Origin: Porphyra umbilicalis
Taxonomy: Eukaryota; Rhodophyta; Bangiophyceae; Bangiales; Bangiaceae
Assembly: GCA_002049455.2 (NCBI GenBank)
Contig: KV919190.1
Coordinates: 1-52,394 of the forward strand
Direction: 5' to 3'
Length of the DNA stretch: 52,394 bases
Positions 1 to 9,940 of this stretch are shown here, in pieces; position 1 is the stretch's first letter; each line of letters opens with the position of its first letter. Under the pieces are notes generated by a model, which searched no databases, was not told the origin of the DNA, and worked only from the letters and a program-made list of their open reading frames with translations. The translations under genes and the position numbers were made by a program.

Positions 1-1305
1 GGATGACCCACGTTGGGGTCGGACTCGTCGTCGAGGTCGACCGTCTCGACGGGCTTCCGCATGGGGTAGCCACCCGCTGGCTCGACAGCCACCGGGAAGG
101 TACCCAGCTCCTCGAATGCGGCAAACCCGTACTCGGAGCTGGGCAAGTAGCTCACCGCCACCATCCGGGCCGCCAGGCCAGGCCCCCCCGCCTCGATTCG
201 CGTGGTCACCGCGGCCCACGGGAAGACCCTCGCGCCCTCTAGGCACCGGACGAACGCAAAGGCTCGGCCCGCCTCGACGCCCTCTTGCAGGTCGTCCACC
301 GGTAGGCGGCCAAAGGCCTCCAAGAGCGCCGGCGTGATCTTCACCAGCTGCCCGTACTGACGCAGCTGGAAGAACCACGCCGCCGCGCAGTCGGCCACCA
401 GCTCCGTCGTCACCATCGCCCATAAGGGGTGGCTCGCGTCGCGGAGGTATGTGTACACATACTCGGCCAGCCACGGCAGCAGCGGCATCACCGGCAACCC
501 CGTGTCGACAAAGACATCCGGCAAGGGTGTCATCGCAGCTGCGTGGCCGGCGTCCGTCCAGCATCCACGACGCCCAGATGGGCGCCGCTACGCCCCCAAG
601 CATCCCCTCCATCCGGCGCTTGCGGTACTTGGCGACGCGAAGCGGGGGGTCGGCGAGGAACCCACCCCCGCGCACCGCGTACTCGAAGTTGACCAGGTTG
701 GCCTCGGTGAACACCTCGTCCTTCGTCCGCCGGAGCAACGCGCTCAGTGCCGCCAACGCCGGGATGTCCTTCGGACACCGGGCGTAGCGGATGTCGAGGC
801 CGGCGTACAACAGCTCCTCCTCGAGGATGAGCGCGTCCGGCCACTCCCGGCGCATGCGGTCAAACGCCATCGCCGCGGTGTGAACCGGGGACGACTCCCA
901 ACGATGGTAGTGCGCGCGGGCCGCGGCGAATATCTCGCGCACCCACGGCTGGATGCCCTCCTGCCGCCCGGCTTGGCGCACCACCTCGTTGGCAAACGCC
1001 AACATGGCGTAGGTCACCGCCTGCACCCCGGGTTGGCCCACCCTCGGGGGGCCGTGCAACTCCCGCAGGGCGACGCCGTCATAGGACGGGCGCACCACCT
1101 CGGACGCGTCCTTGAAGGAGGGAGACAACTCCCAACCCGCCTGCACCAGCCGCCGGCGACACGCCCGGAGATTCACCGCCGCCACCCGTTGGTGCTCCGC
1201 GTCGACGGCCGTCGACGCGGCCGAAGTAGTTCGGGTCCATTCCGCCAGGGTTTGAAAAACTATCTCCCCCGGCAGCCCCCGACGCCACACCAACGGGATG
1301 GGCAT
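1..1305 (-). pseudogene. Antisense retroelement protein (family with 19462-21420), frameshifted, runs off left edge
   Basis: Reading from ATG 1305-1303, an open frame covers about 250 codons. Near 550-560 the coding signal moves to another minus frame, which stays open to base 1, so the C-terminus lies outside the window. The second frame has a TAG at 590-588, so the two frames cannot be one uninterrupted ORF. A one-base change or sequencing error is the simplest explanation. The joined product aligns end to end with the antisense protein of the Ty3 element at 19462-21420. NEVVR is at residues 106-110 and WPDA at 155-158, followed after the shift by TGL, FPW and EYGF. TGL-to-FPW spacing is 93 residues here and 92 there; FPW-to-EYGF is 30 versus 31. 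No enzyme motif is recognised. The gene points away from the putative LTR at 1499-1937 and starts only 194 nt from it, so antisense transcription from that LTR could drive it (inference). Confidence 0.75.
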
Positions 1306-1480
1306 CGCCTCCACCTTGTCGCCGCGCCGGGGGGGCAAGGCCCCCACTCACCCCCAACTCAAGGAAAGGGGGGGGGAAGGGGGGGGAACGCGCCGGCACT
1401 CCCACCCACGCGGGCACACGCGCACCGGCAGTAAACGGCAGCCAACGAGGAGCCGACCACGGCGCCGAGGGACCGGCGCC

Positions 1481-1495
1481 AAGGCAGGGAGGGGG
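1481..1495 (+). other. Purine-rich tract before LTR (candidate polypurine tract)
   Basis: The run AAGGCAGGGAGGGGG lies immediately before TTATGTAGCATAAC. The Ty3 element of this window, read in its own sense, has GGAGGTATGTAGCATATC at the corresponding place. The tract would prime plus-strand DNA synthesis for an element on the + strand whose body lies left of the window. Confidence 0.5.
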
Positions 1496-1498
1496 TTA

Positions 1499-1937
1499 TG
1501 TAGCATAACGGGCGGTGCGACCCGCCCGCGCCCAGGGGTGGGTAGCAACCCACCCCCACGAGACCCCCCGCCGCCGGCTGGCGGCGGGAGCGGGTCCAGG
1601 GGTGCGCCCCCGCGTGCCCCCTCGAGGGGTGGCACGATGGAGGGGGGCCCCCGCAGCCTGTGGCCCGGGGCGTGCTACGTGGGCCACGCGCCCACCGCCA
1701 CTGGAGGTGTGCGGTGGTGGTTCGCGACCCCCTCTCTTCCTCCTCCCCGACGAACGTACTTCCGGTTCTTCTCCCGTTGTCCAAGAAGATGACCTTGTTG
1801 GCGTGACGTCGACCTGCAGCGGCTGTCTGCGGCGCACCACTTCTGCTGGCAAGGCTGTTTGCTGCTCTGCAGGGGGGCCGTTTATGCCTCGTCTCACGCG
1901 TTTATTCTTTGGCTGCGCTTCCTCCGCAAACACTACA
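1499..1937 (+). repeat. Putative 3' LTR of a Ty3-like element extending beyond the left edge
   Basis: The segment begins TGTAG and ends CTACA, giving the TG...CA and short inverted ends expected of an LTR. It is preceded by a purine tract. Its first nine bases, TGTAGCATA, equal the start of the sense LTR of the complete element at 17897-28301. The second LTR and the target duplication are outside the window, so the right boundary rests only on the inverted terminal pentamer. The bases after it are TAACA. Confidence 0.5.
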
Positions 1938-3235
1938 TAACATGTCAAGCAGAGGCCAGGCAAGAAAGAAGGACCAAGAATATTAACTAAAGCGGAGGTC
2001 ACATGGCCCTTACACTCGGGGAACCAGATCCCCGAGAAATATGTCCCACTGCCGCGTATTTCAAATATTTCCGTTCGCGACCCACTTGTGACCACCCCGT
2101 GATTCACCAACCATAACCACGATCTCGAGACTTCTCTGGGACTAGTAACTCCCCGAGCGGGCCTCCAGTTAAGGGCCTAATTTTGTGTAAACCCGTTTTG
2201 GACCATTCATTAACATTACACTGCGCCCCTGACCCCAGGGCGCCGCGAGGATGTCAAGTAGCACCCTTCTCCCGCCTCCACTCAAGGCGTTTTTCGAAGC
2301 CTTGGCCGTCCTCCGCTGAGACGACCCGGCGACACGGTCTGGCTCGCCTTCCCCCCAACTGGGTGGGTGGGCTGGGCGTGTTGTCACACCCACGAAGTAC
2401 GCAGGTACAACACGCCACTGAATTGTATCACACTGAGCAGCTGCAAGACAAAGCATCCGCCTCAAGGTACGTAACGAGGAGCCTGCGGCAGATCGGAGAC
2501 GGATCGAGGGGGTTGCGAAAGACGGCGAGGCCGGCGGGGCGTCGGACGACGCCAAGAGGGTGGGCGAGGGCGTCGTTCTCGACCCAACTCGACGACCTGT
2601 GGCAAAGCCTCAGAGATGCCGCCCTCGCGGTCAAGCTGGCTCTTATGAGGCGAGCGCACTGTTTTTCGACCCTCTCAGAATCACCGAGAGGGCACATTGT
2701 GCGTGGTCCGCCCAGCCTTTTTCGACTCAGAGTGCAGCTGCGCGCTGTCGTTTGCGACTCATACGTGATGCGTTCCATGGAACATAGCGATAGCCTCCCT
2801 GTCAGCTCTCGACAGCAATGCTGCGTCATCAAACTGTGTGCACATATCCGATTGGGCAACGATAGCTTTTCGAACGGAAATTTGACCGGTATCCACCTTC
2901 GTTGCTCGTTTTGATACGTGCTGAACGCTGGTGGCTTCTAGCAGTCCAGGGACGCCCGACACAGATTGATGTGTGACAAACCGTCCTGACTGGCCCTGGC
3001 GCGCGGCGAAACGACGAAGACACACCCGATTTCCTTGTGTGCGCGTCACTTGCAGCCTGCTTCAGCAGGGGCTACAGGCCCACGAATCTGGCCCAATTTA
3101 CCTGGTAAACCCCACGGGGCCAGCACGAGGGACTTGTAGCCCACGTTCTGGACCCCCCCCGCCCAGATGACGTGCGTCCGGCCCCTTCCCCACGGCCGCC
3201 GCTCCGTATTGATGCCAGTAAGGCAATCGGGCCTG
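1938..3235. other. No supported gene
   Basis: Open frames up to about 240 codons exist at 2183-2914 on both strands, but none has recognisable protein-like composition or a motif, and the frames shadow each other. An oligo-C run lies at 3151-3161. I see no RNA gene. Confidence 0.5.
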
Positions 3236-4500
3236 TATGGTGCGTGTCCCAAAAATGAGACATGGCGGATTTTTCTTTTTTTTCTCGGCCCACTGGCCTT
3301 CTGCAACGGTCTGATGATGTAATGTGACCCACTCGGTCTCACTGTGTTTCCAGAAGAGCCCCTGACAGTGTTAGCAGAGGCGGCACATCCTGAGGGGTCA
3401 TGGGGGAAAGTGTAATTCATTGCAACTTCGACAGGTGACGATTACGCGGCCCAATCAAATGCACAAATACTAGAGCAGGCATGGACTGACAATTGGTGCA
3501 CGAAGAAAAGAGCACCATCGTATGGTGCGTGTCCCAAAAAGGAGACATGAACGATTTCTGAAGGACTGACTCATCGCTGCACCGGGGCAGGCGGCGTGGG
3601 GTTCGAGAAAATTCTCGACTGGCCTCCATGGAAAGAGCCTCTCCCAACGCGTGCTTGGCTGACAACTCCTTAATACCCGCCTGTGGGCCCTGTTCTGTGG
3701 ACCTCTGAGATAGCCCCGATCTTGGAGCCAGTTTTTAACAGGTTCTTGGGGTTAAAGGTTTGCAACGCCAAAGCTCATGTGCTAACTGGAGCTGCGATGA
3801 GGGGTGTCCCTAATCGTGTTTTTCTCACAGGTGGCTACACGGGGGTCTATTTCACTTTTTTATGGTTAAAGTGGTGCCCTTTTCTTCGTGCACCAATTGT
3901 CAGTCCATGCCTGCTCTAGTATTTGTGCATTTGATTGGGCCGCGTAATCGTCACCTGTCGAAGTTGCAATGAATTACACTTTCCCCCATGACCCCTCAGG
4001 ATGTGCCGCCTCTGCTAACACTGTCAGGGGCTGTTCTGGAAACACAGTGAGACCGTGTGGGTCACATTACATCATCGGGCCGTTGCAGAAGGCCAGTGGG
4101 CCGACAAAAAAAAGAAAAAACCGCCATGTCTCATTTTTGGGACACGCACCATACCAAAAAAGAACGTGAAAAAGACCCCCATGTAGCCACCTGTGAGGAA
4201 AACACGATTTGGGACACCCTTCATCGCAGCTCCAGTTAGCACATGAGCTTTGGCGTTGCAAACCTTTAACCCCAAGAACCTGTTAAAAACTGGCTCCAAG
4301 ATCGGGGCTATCTCAGAGGTCCACAGAACAGGGCCCACAGGCGGGTATTAAGGAGTTGTCAGCCAAGCACGCGTCGGGAGAGGCTCTTTCCATGGAGGCC
4401 AGTCGAGACTTATCTCGTACCCCACGCCGCCTGCCCCCGTGCAGTGATGTGTCAGTCGTTTAGAAAACGCGCATGTCTCATTTTTGGGACACGCACCATA
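3236..4500. mobile_element. Interleaved foldback/MITE element (A-B-A'-B') with Tc1/mariner-like ends
   Basis: The motif TATGGTGCGTGTCCCAAAAA occurs at 3236 and 3521 in the forward sense. Its reverse complement ends at 4153 and 4500. Arm A (3236-3520) is complementary to 3871-4153, and arm B (3521-3865) to about 4154-4500, so two long inverted repeats are interleaved rather than nested. The outer ends are flanked by TA (3236-3237 and 4499-4500), as expected for Tc1/mariner-type insertion. No transposase is encoded; open frames inside are mirror images of each other on the two arms. Confidence 0.8.
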
Positions 4501-5070
4501 TGCGCCTCACTTTCCCGACGATCACAGCACAACTTCAGACCGAGGTGTTTTTGAGTTCGCGCTTTCAATCCAAATCTTTTTCGCGAACGCGTTTTCAGTA
4601 ATGCTTCCGAACTTACACAAATAAATGGTCTTCGATGTCAGCACAACTCCGGGACAGTTAAGATTGTAATTCACGACCACAAACGCGGGGCGTGTGGGCG
4701 TGTCACGCCCGTTTAGGGTTGCACACGACGCCCCTATTTCGGGGGCGTCAGGGGCGCGCGACGGTCAAAACGCCTTACTGACGCCCCATTAGGCAGCCAA
4801 AACGCCCTTACGACGACGAAAGTAGCACCCTCAGTATTCACAAGGTAGTTAAAGTGGCACCCATACTGGGCACTCATATGTCATTTTCTGTGTCAAGACT
4901 GGGTGCCTGTCCCCAACAAGGTGCGCAGCCGCCACCTGCTGACTCATGTAGACCCCCCTGAAAACTTTCTCTTCGCAACGCCTTGCTGACGCGTTTGGGG
5001 CGCGCGACACCCAAATGACGCCCTTGTGACGCCCTTAACGACGCCCTTAACGACGCCCCGGGCGTTCTGA

Positions 5071-5561
5071 GGCCTTGTCTAGACGGCGCGTGCATGGCGA
5101 GCAGAGACGAGTGCTAGCCAATCAGAACGCACAGTTTCAATCACACGCGAATCACGCGGGCCATATTCGTCCTTCACGGACCGATCGGATGCTATGGCAC
5201 ACGAAGGAGTTACGAGCCAAAATGTGCCATTTCGTCCCTCTTGGGCCGAACACGTTCACGTGTGCGAGATATTTTTTTATATCTCGCGCACGTGAACGTG
5301 CTCGAAAGTCAACTTGAGCCTCCAGTTGCGATATTTTCCGCACTTCTGATTGGTCGAAGTGCTGCCTTCCCCACGGTGAGTTTCTTCCTATGCGAGCGTG
5401 ATCTGATCTACTCGTTTTGGCAGCCGATTTTTGAGCACGTCGCGTTCATGCATGCCGTGTTGCCGTGAAGACAGCAGGGCTCGTTTCACGCCCGTTTCCC
5501 GGAATTGTGTTGCAGTTTATGCCCAATCACGTGCACGACGGCCCGCCGTCTAGACGAGGCC
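5071..5561. mobile_element. Tourist/PIF-Harbinger-like MITE nested in the hAT MITE
   Basis: The terminal inverted repeat is GGCCTTGTCTAGACGG at the left and CCGTCTAGACGAGGCC at the right, flanked by TGA (5068-5070 and 5562-5564). GGCC(T)TTGT-type ends with a 3-bp duplication are characteristic of Tourist MITEs mobilised by PIF/Harbinger transposases. Removing it with one TGA restores the right end of the surrounding hAT MITE so that it matches the 8672-9332 relative. This is direct evidence for the order of insertion. Confidence 0.75.
5248..5304. repeat. Long perfect-type hairpin inside the MITE
   Basis: The arm ACACGTTCACGTGTGCGAGA is followed by an A/T-rich loop and then a near-complementary TCTCGCGCACGTGAACGTG. 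It contains CACGTG-like cores on both arms. It would fold into a stem of about 24 bp. Confidence 0.7.
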
Positions 5562-5581
5562 TGAGCAACCCTACGCCCGTT

Positions 5582-6219
5582 CACGCCCGATCACGCCCTA
5601 ATCACGCCCTTTTGGGGGCGTGAACACCCAAAAGTAGAACCCACAGTCATTTTTCAGTGGTTTTGCAGCACCCCCTTCAGTTGGGCGGCGATCATTGTGA
5701 CCTGCTTCGGGACTCGACAAAACCATTCAATCACAGACCGAAGCCTGCCTCGGCATCGTACAAGTACGACTCAGTGTCCAACATGTTGAAGAGGAAGACG
5801 CATGGCTTCGCCCCACGGGCGGGTGGGGAGGGGAGTAAGAAGATGGATGGCGGCCAGGCAGTCTCGGCACCACCGCCGCTGTACAACTACGGCAGCTGCA
5901 GAAGCAGAAGCTGCCGTCGAAGCCGCAGCCACTGACGCAGAAAAAGTGGGAGGAGCACCCGTCTGGGAGGGGGCCAAACCCGTGGCGTTTGGGGCGGCGT
6001 GCCAGGGCCAGCTGGCTGATCGTCTTGGGCCGCAGCAGTGCGCCCCTGCCCACGTCTCCAGTGCAGTAGATTTCACAATGTTCAGTTCGTCGGCGGCGTA
6101 ATTGTCCTGTGTGATCACGCCCCAGTTCACGCCCTTTTTAGCTTTGGCGTGATGAGTGATCACGTTAAAAAACGTACTTGTGATCACGTAAAACGTGACT
6201 TCCTAATCACGTAACGGAT
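5582..6219. other. Repeat-rich stretch with TCACGCCC motifs; no supported gene
   Basis: TCACGCCC recurs at both ends of this stretch (about 5581-5630 and 6115-6140), and also just left of the hAT MITE at 4703-4710. The region therefore looks like the body of an older DNA transposon into which the MITE jumped. A short Ala-rich frame (5802-6101, +) exists, but nothing identifies it. Repeated (T)GATCACG(T) words at 6110-6210 look like subterminal repeats. Confidence 0.4.
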
Positions 6220-6235
6220 GTGAAGTACAAGCCTA

Positions 6236-6268
6236 CAGGCCAGGGTGTTTTCGCGTACGCGCTTTCAG
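6236..6268 (+). repeat. Short dispersed repeat shared with 51504-51535
   Basis: AGGCCAGGGTGTTTTCGCG followed by xACGCGCxTTCAG is found here and at 51504-51535. The AGGCCAGGG core also ends every RepT copy, so these may be footprints or end fragments of the same transposon group. Confidence 0.5.
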
Positions 6269-6690
6269 TTTCACCTAAATGTTCAAGACCCGGTGGACCC
6301 CGTTTGGTGCCACCGCGCTCTTTGTATACCCGCTACAGTACCGCGGCGCCGCGCCCCGAAACCGCCCCGCGCCACCCGGCCGGAGCGCGACGCCCTCCCC
6401 CCCCTCCCCCCCCACGCTTGGCCATCCCCCCTTGCGCACCCCCCGCCCCCCCTGGACCATGCTTAGTCGCCTCCCCCTGCTCCTCTTTGTCGGCAGCGTC
6501 CTCCCCATCCGACCTGCACGGGCGGCGGCCGCCCCCACGTGCCCCGCCCCGTCGCCCGCCACCGCGCCGTGGCGGCGCCACGCGGCGGGCGTTGTTGGGT
6601 TCACCCCTTTCTTCCCCCCCCCCCCCCACCCTCCTCCATCCCCCCCCCCCCCAAACGGCACGCCGCCCGCACCGCCACGCGGCGGCGAGC

Positions 6691-7227
6691 ATGGCGGCGG
6701 CGCCGCTCCCCCTCCCCCCCGGCACCCGCTCCTTCCCCCTCCCCGGCGGGCACGTGACGCTCCGCGTGACGATGGGGGACCTCACCACCAGCCCGACCGA
6801 CGCGATTGTCAATGCGGCCAACGAGCACATGCTCGGCGGCACGGGCGTGGACGGGGCCGTCCACGCCGCCGCCGGCCCCGCCCTCCTCCGCGCGTGCCGC
6901 GCGTTGCCCCTCCTCGCGCCCGGCGTGCGCCTCCGCACGGGCGACGCGGTGCTGTTGCCCGGCGGCACGGGCACCCTTGGCGCGGCGTGGGTGGTTGGCA
7001 CCGCGGGGCCCATCTACGCGTCGCCGGGCGAGTCGGCACCGCTCCTCGCGTCGGCCGTGCGGCGGTCGCTGGCGGTCGCGGCGGCGCACCCGCCGATCCG
7101 CTCCGTCGCGCTGCCGGCGCTCAGCTGTGGGGTGTACCGCTACCCGCCGGCCGCCGCGGCGGCGCTCAACATGCGGGTGCTTGCCGAGGAGGTGGGGGGG
7201 GGGGGTGCCTGGGGGGGGGGGGCTTGA
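6691..7227 (+). CDS. Macrodomain protein (ADP-ribose-binding/hydrolase type), broken by poly-G tracts at its 3' end
   Basis: Macrodomains bind ADP-ribose, and members of this type remove ADP-ribose or O-acetyl groups. From ATG 6691, residues 29-63 carry the signature GDLTTSPTDAIVNAAN then LGGTGVDGAVHAAAGP. Residues 144-152, ALSCGVYRYP, match the second loop (usually AISTGVYGYP). The frame terminates at 7227, just after two G runs (7195-7205 and 7211-7221). In another frame downstream, LDEVWFYLFSRRLFDVW looks like the missing last strand and helix of the fold, so a homopolymer indel or sequencing error probably breaks the gene here. Upstream at 6459, in a third frame, MLSRLPLLLFVGSVLPIRPA resembles a signal peptide, separated by long C runs (6616-6629 and 6641-6654). 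It could be the true N-terminus if those run lengths are wrong. The domain call is firm; both ends of the gene are uncertain. Confidence 0.8.
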   Translation: MAAAPLPLPPGTRSFPLPGGHVTLRVTMGDLTTSPTDAIVNAANEHMLGGTGVDGAVHAAAGPALLRACRALPLLAPGVRLRTGDAVLLPGGTGTLGAAWVVGTAGPIYASPGESAPLLASAVRRSLAVAAAHPPIRSVALPALSCGVYRYPPAAAAALNMRVLAEEVGGGGAWGGGA

Positions 7228-8329
7228 CGAGGTGTGGTTTTACCTCTTTAGCCGCCGCCTGTTTGACGTGTGGGTGGCCGCCGCCGAGGCGGCGTTTGGG
7301 GGGCGGGGGGGGGGGGGGGGGTGCTCGCTGATTTGGGGGGGGGGGGGGGGGGAGCCCCGTCGGGGTGGGGGGGGGCGACCGGGGCGGGAGCCCAGTCTCT
7401 GACTAGCGCCGGCGGTGGGTGGGTGGGGGGTGGGTGGGGGGGGGGGGGGGATGCGCGGCCGCTGCCACGCCGTGCGCCGCCCCCACCCACCGCTGGCGCT
7501 CGCGGCGACCGCTGCGCGGCGCCGCCGACGCGGCGGCGGCGTGGCGGGCGCGCCCCGCGTTGGCGTGGCGCCGTTGGCGCCGCCGCCGATCTGCCGCGGC
7601 CCGCCCCCGCCCACGGGGCGCGGCCGCCCCGTGTCCGCCGCCGCCTGCCGCCCGGCGGCGTGGCGTGTGGCCGCCGGCTGCGCCTCGGCGACGGGCGGTT
7701 GTGGGGTGGGGGCGGCGCCCGCGGACGGTGTGGCGGCCGCGCATTGCGCCGCGCGTCGGGTGTGCGCGTGTGGGGGGGGGGGGGGGGGGGGAAGGGGACG
7801 CCCCGTCGGGTGCCGGCGCCCCGCCCGCGCGTGTCTGGATGGACGGCAAACGCGGCGGTGTGGGTCTTTGCGTGGCGCTGCGGGGCGCCAGCCCGACGCG
7901 GCCGACGCGGGCGGGGGTCGGGTGTGCGCCGCCCGAGGCCGGCGGCCCGTGTCCATGGCCGCGCACGCCGCGGGGGGGTGTCGACGGGTGGGCGCCGGTG
8001 GACGGCCGGCGCCGCCGCTGCGGGGCGCTCACGCCGCACGGTGGGGGGGGGGGGGGCTCACCCGGGTCGGCGTTGCTGGTGTACATACGCCTGCGAGCAC
8101 GGGCGATGCGGGCGCGGGCTTGATTGGCCGCCGCGCGTGCGCGGGCTTGCTGTGACGGCCTCCCCGTCGGCGGCAGGGCGTGCACCCGCCGCCGCCGCTC
8201 GTGGCGGGGCCGCGCCCGCATCGGTGGGGGCGCCGGCAGACGCCCGGCGGTGGGGGTGCGCCTGCCTCAGAGTGTTTTTGCGTTGCGTTTGCTCTCGCCG
8301 ACCCGTCCGCGCGCGGCGCGCGCCCTCGC
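7228..8329. other. Low-complexity G-rich region, no supported gene
   Basis: Long G runs (for example 7308-7321, 7337-7352, 7440-7450, 7773-7790 and 8042-8054) and GCC/GGC-rich sequence keep several frames open on both strands. Their Gly/Ala/Arg or Pro/Arg/Ala products are what composition alone gives. G runs of this kind can form quadruplexes and are error-prone in sequencing. The first part may contain the displaced 3' end of the macrodomain gene. Confidence 0.5.
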
Positions 8330-8540
8330 CCTATGGGAACAGATGCAGGATTAAACCCGGATATCCCAGGATCTGGGGTCTCCTGCCGCAAGAAAGAAGC
8401 AGTCACCGCTGGTGCTGTGTGCTTACATAAAATCGATGCTCGCCAGAGGTGCTTAAGCACCTCGAAAAAGTGTCCACGCAGTCATTCTTTGCTGGAAGGC
8501 GCCCAGAAACGCTTCTGGGCGCCTTCCAGCAAGATCTGCT
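8330..8540 (+). repeat. Dispersed repeat R2, copy 1, with internal inversion/hairpin
   Basis: CTATGGGAACAGATGCAGGA and the following 120 bp recur at 45790-45915 with scattered differences. Here the last part is present twice in opposite orientation (about 8465-8508 and 8509-8540), giving a hairpin around GGCGCCCAGAAACGCTTCTG. The other copy has one orientation only. Its position beside a RepT end suggests transposon-derived sequence. Confidence 0.7.
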
Positions 8541-8559
8541 CCGTAAATAGATTCGGGTT

Positions 8560-9940
8560 TTCCCTGGCCTTTAGGACAGGGTGCTCTCAAAGTGTAGTGA
8601 TGCACACATATACTTAGAGAATGGGACTTGATCTCCGTTTCAGAGGTGGCAGTCTGCATTCGTGTCCTCAGTAGGGTTCGCAGTAGCGCCCCTATGTGAG
8701 GGGCGTGGGGCGTAATCGCGCCCTAATGGCGCCCTAGCAGCGCCCTTCTGAAGGCTAACGACGCCCCTAAAACGCCCCAAGTAGCACCCATAAATACTGA
8801 ATTAGTACAGGTAGCACCCTATTGTTCCGTGATTCTTCTGTGATCCCAGCCGCTAGTTGATCCAATTGTCTATTTAATGATGACAGTCTGGGGTCGCTCC
8901 TGCCGGTTCCCCGTCAGCCTTTGTTTCCTTCGCATTCAAGCCCAACCACCACCACGCCTACAACAGCACCCTTCACCATACAGACGCTCTGCTGCCGCAA
9001 GGTACCACACCACGTCAAAGACATCACCCAGCCCCACGGCCTTGCGCTGCGAGACGCGGCGGTAGCGGTGGGCACCGCCATCCCCCGTCGGATCCCCTGT
9101 AGAGGCTGTGGCCCCTTGACAACGTGTTCCACTCCCAGCTCCATCACCCGGAGCTGCGTGCTGGGCACCAGGCAATCATGAACTTAAAATAGTGGAATTA
9201 TCCATGCTCTATGCGCGCCCTATCCGCGCCTCGGCGTCGAGGGGCGCGGGGCGTTAACGGCGCCCTAACAGCGCCCTAACAGCGCCTTAACAACGCCCCT
9301 CAATAGCGCCCCGGGCGCTCTTCCCAACCCTAGTCCTCAGGGATCTGAGGGCGTGTCAGCGTTGGAAGGGTCGCGATGACGCTAAAAAGCGAATAGAGTT
9401 ACGTGGCTGAGAAGGACTCTCCTGCCACAAGGGCCACAGGGCCCGGACGGCGTCTGCCCCTCTGCCCCCCCCCACCGCCCCGAGTTGCGCGCGGCAACCG
9501 CGCGCAGCGACTTCCGAGGTTCGACGCGCCCACGATGACCCGCGGGTGATCGTGCCTGCGCGCCGTCCTCTGTTGCGGCGGCGCGTCGGCGGTTGCTGAC
9601 GCCACCTAGCGGCGCGGTTGGATGCGCCCCATCGCGCGGCGATCAGTCCCACCCGCCTGCCCGTGCGCCGTGTCGGCCTCCCTGCCTGCCGTGCGCAGGT
9701 GCGGTGCGCGGCGGAGTGACGCCCCTTCTGTGGGCGTCGCGCGACGCCGGCGGACCGCCGCCGCTGCTGAGGCGGCGGCGGCATCCCTTTCCCCGCCCCA
9801 CTTTCTCCCCGCCGCGGCAGCGTGGCTGTACGTGCCCCCGTGCGCGCTCGCGGCTATGGAGCCGGCCGGCATGCCCGGTGTCGATGCGTCGCCGAGCGCG
9901 CCACCGCCCTGAAGGCCAGGGTCTTGCACGCACGTGCCTG
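8560..9940 (-). mobile_element. RepT copy 1 (DNA-transposon-like dispersed repeat), minus orientation, split by a hAT MITE
   Basis: Read on the minus strand, it begins CAGGCACGTGCGTGCAA(G)ACCCTGGC and ends CCTAAAGGCCAGGGAA. The ACCCTGGCCTTCAGGG start and AAGGCCAGGG end form a short inverted repeat. The same sequence occurs at 41439-42275 (full) and in partial copies at 11150-11370, 40601-41132 and 43425-44156. Comparison with these shows the 661-bp hAT MITE at 8672-9332 is an insertion. No transposase frame is supported. Confidence 0.75.
8672..9332. mobile_element. hAT-like MITE with 8-bp TSD GTCCTCAG, inserted in RepT
   Basis: The element starts TAGGGTTCGCAGTAGCGCCC and ends with the complement of TAGGGTTGGGAAGAGCGCCC. 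The flanks GTCCTCAG at 8664-8671 and 9333-9340 are identical, and the octamer occurs once at the matching point of the uninterrupted RepT copies, giving empty sites in the same window. Subterminal arrays of GCGCCC(TAACA) lie at 8690-8790 and 9245-9320. It is the same family as 4714-5573. Confidence 0.9.

Larger units (their letters stand above)
4714..5573. mobile_element. hAT-like MITE with 8-bp TSD, carrying a nested Tourist-like MITE
   Basis: The ends are TAGGGTTGCACACGACGCCC on the left and, reverse-complemented, TAGGGTTGCTCAGAACGCCC on the right. The perfect 8-bp duplication CGCCCGTT flanks it at 4706-4713 and 5574-5581, the size made by hAT transposases. Inside are repeated subterminal motifs of the CGCCC/GACGCCC type. 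A second member, with the same TAGGGTT ends, lies at 8672-9332. The copy is non-autonomous and is interrupted at 5071-5561 close to its right end. Confidence 0.85.

Noticed and set aside
451..1434. Long + strand ORF of 327 codons opposite the left-edge gene
   Set aside because: It is the shadow of the minus-strand antisense-family gene; its Arg/His/Pro-rich product has no motif, while the minus frames align with another protein in the window.
7270..8430. 386-codon + ORF and several minus ORFs in the G-rich region
   Set aside because: Open because of extreme GC content and homopolymers; all frames on both strands are similarly open and low in complexity.
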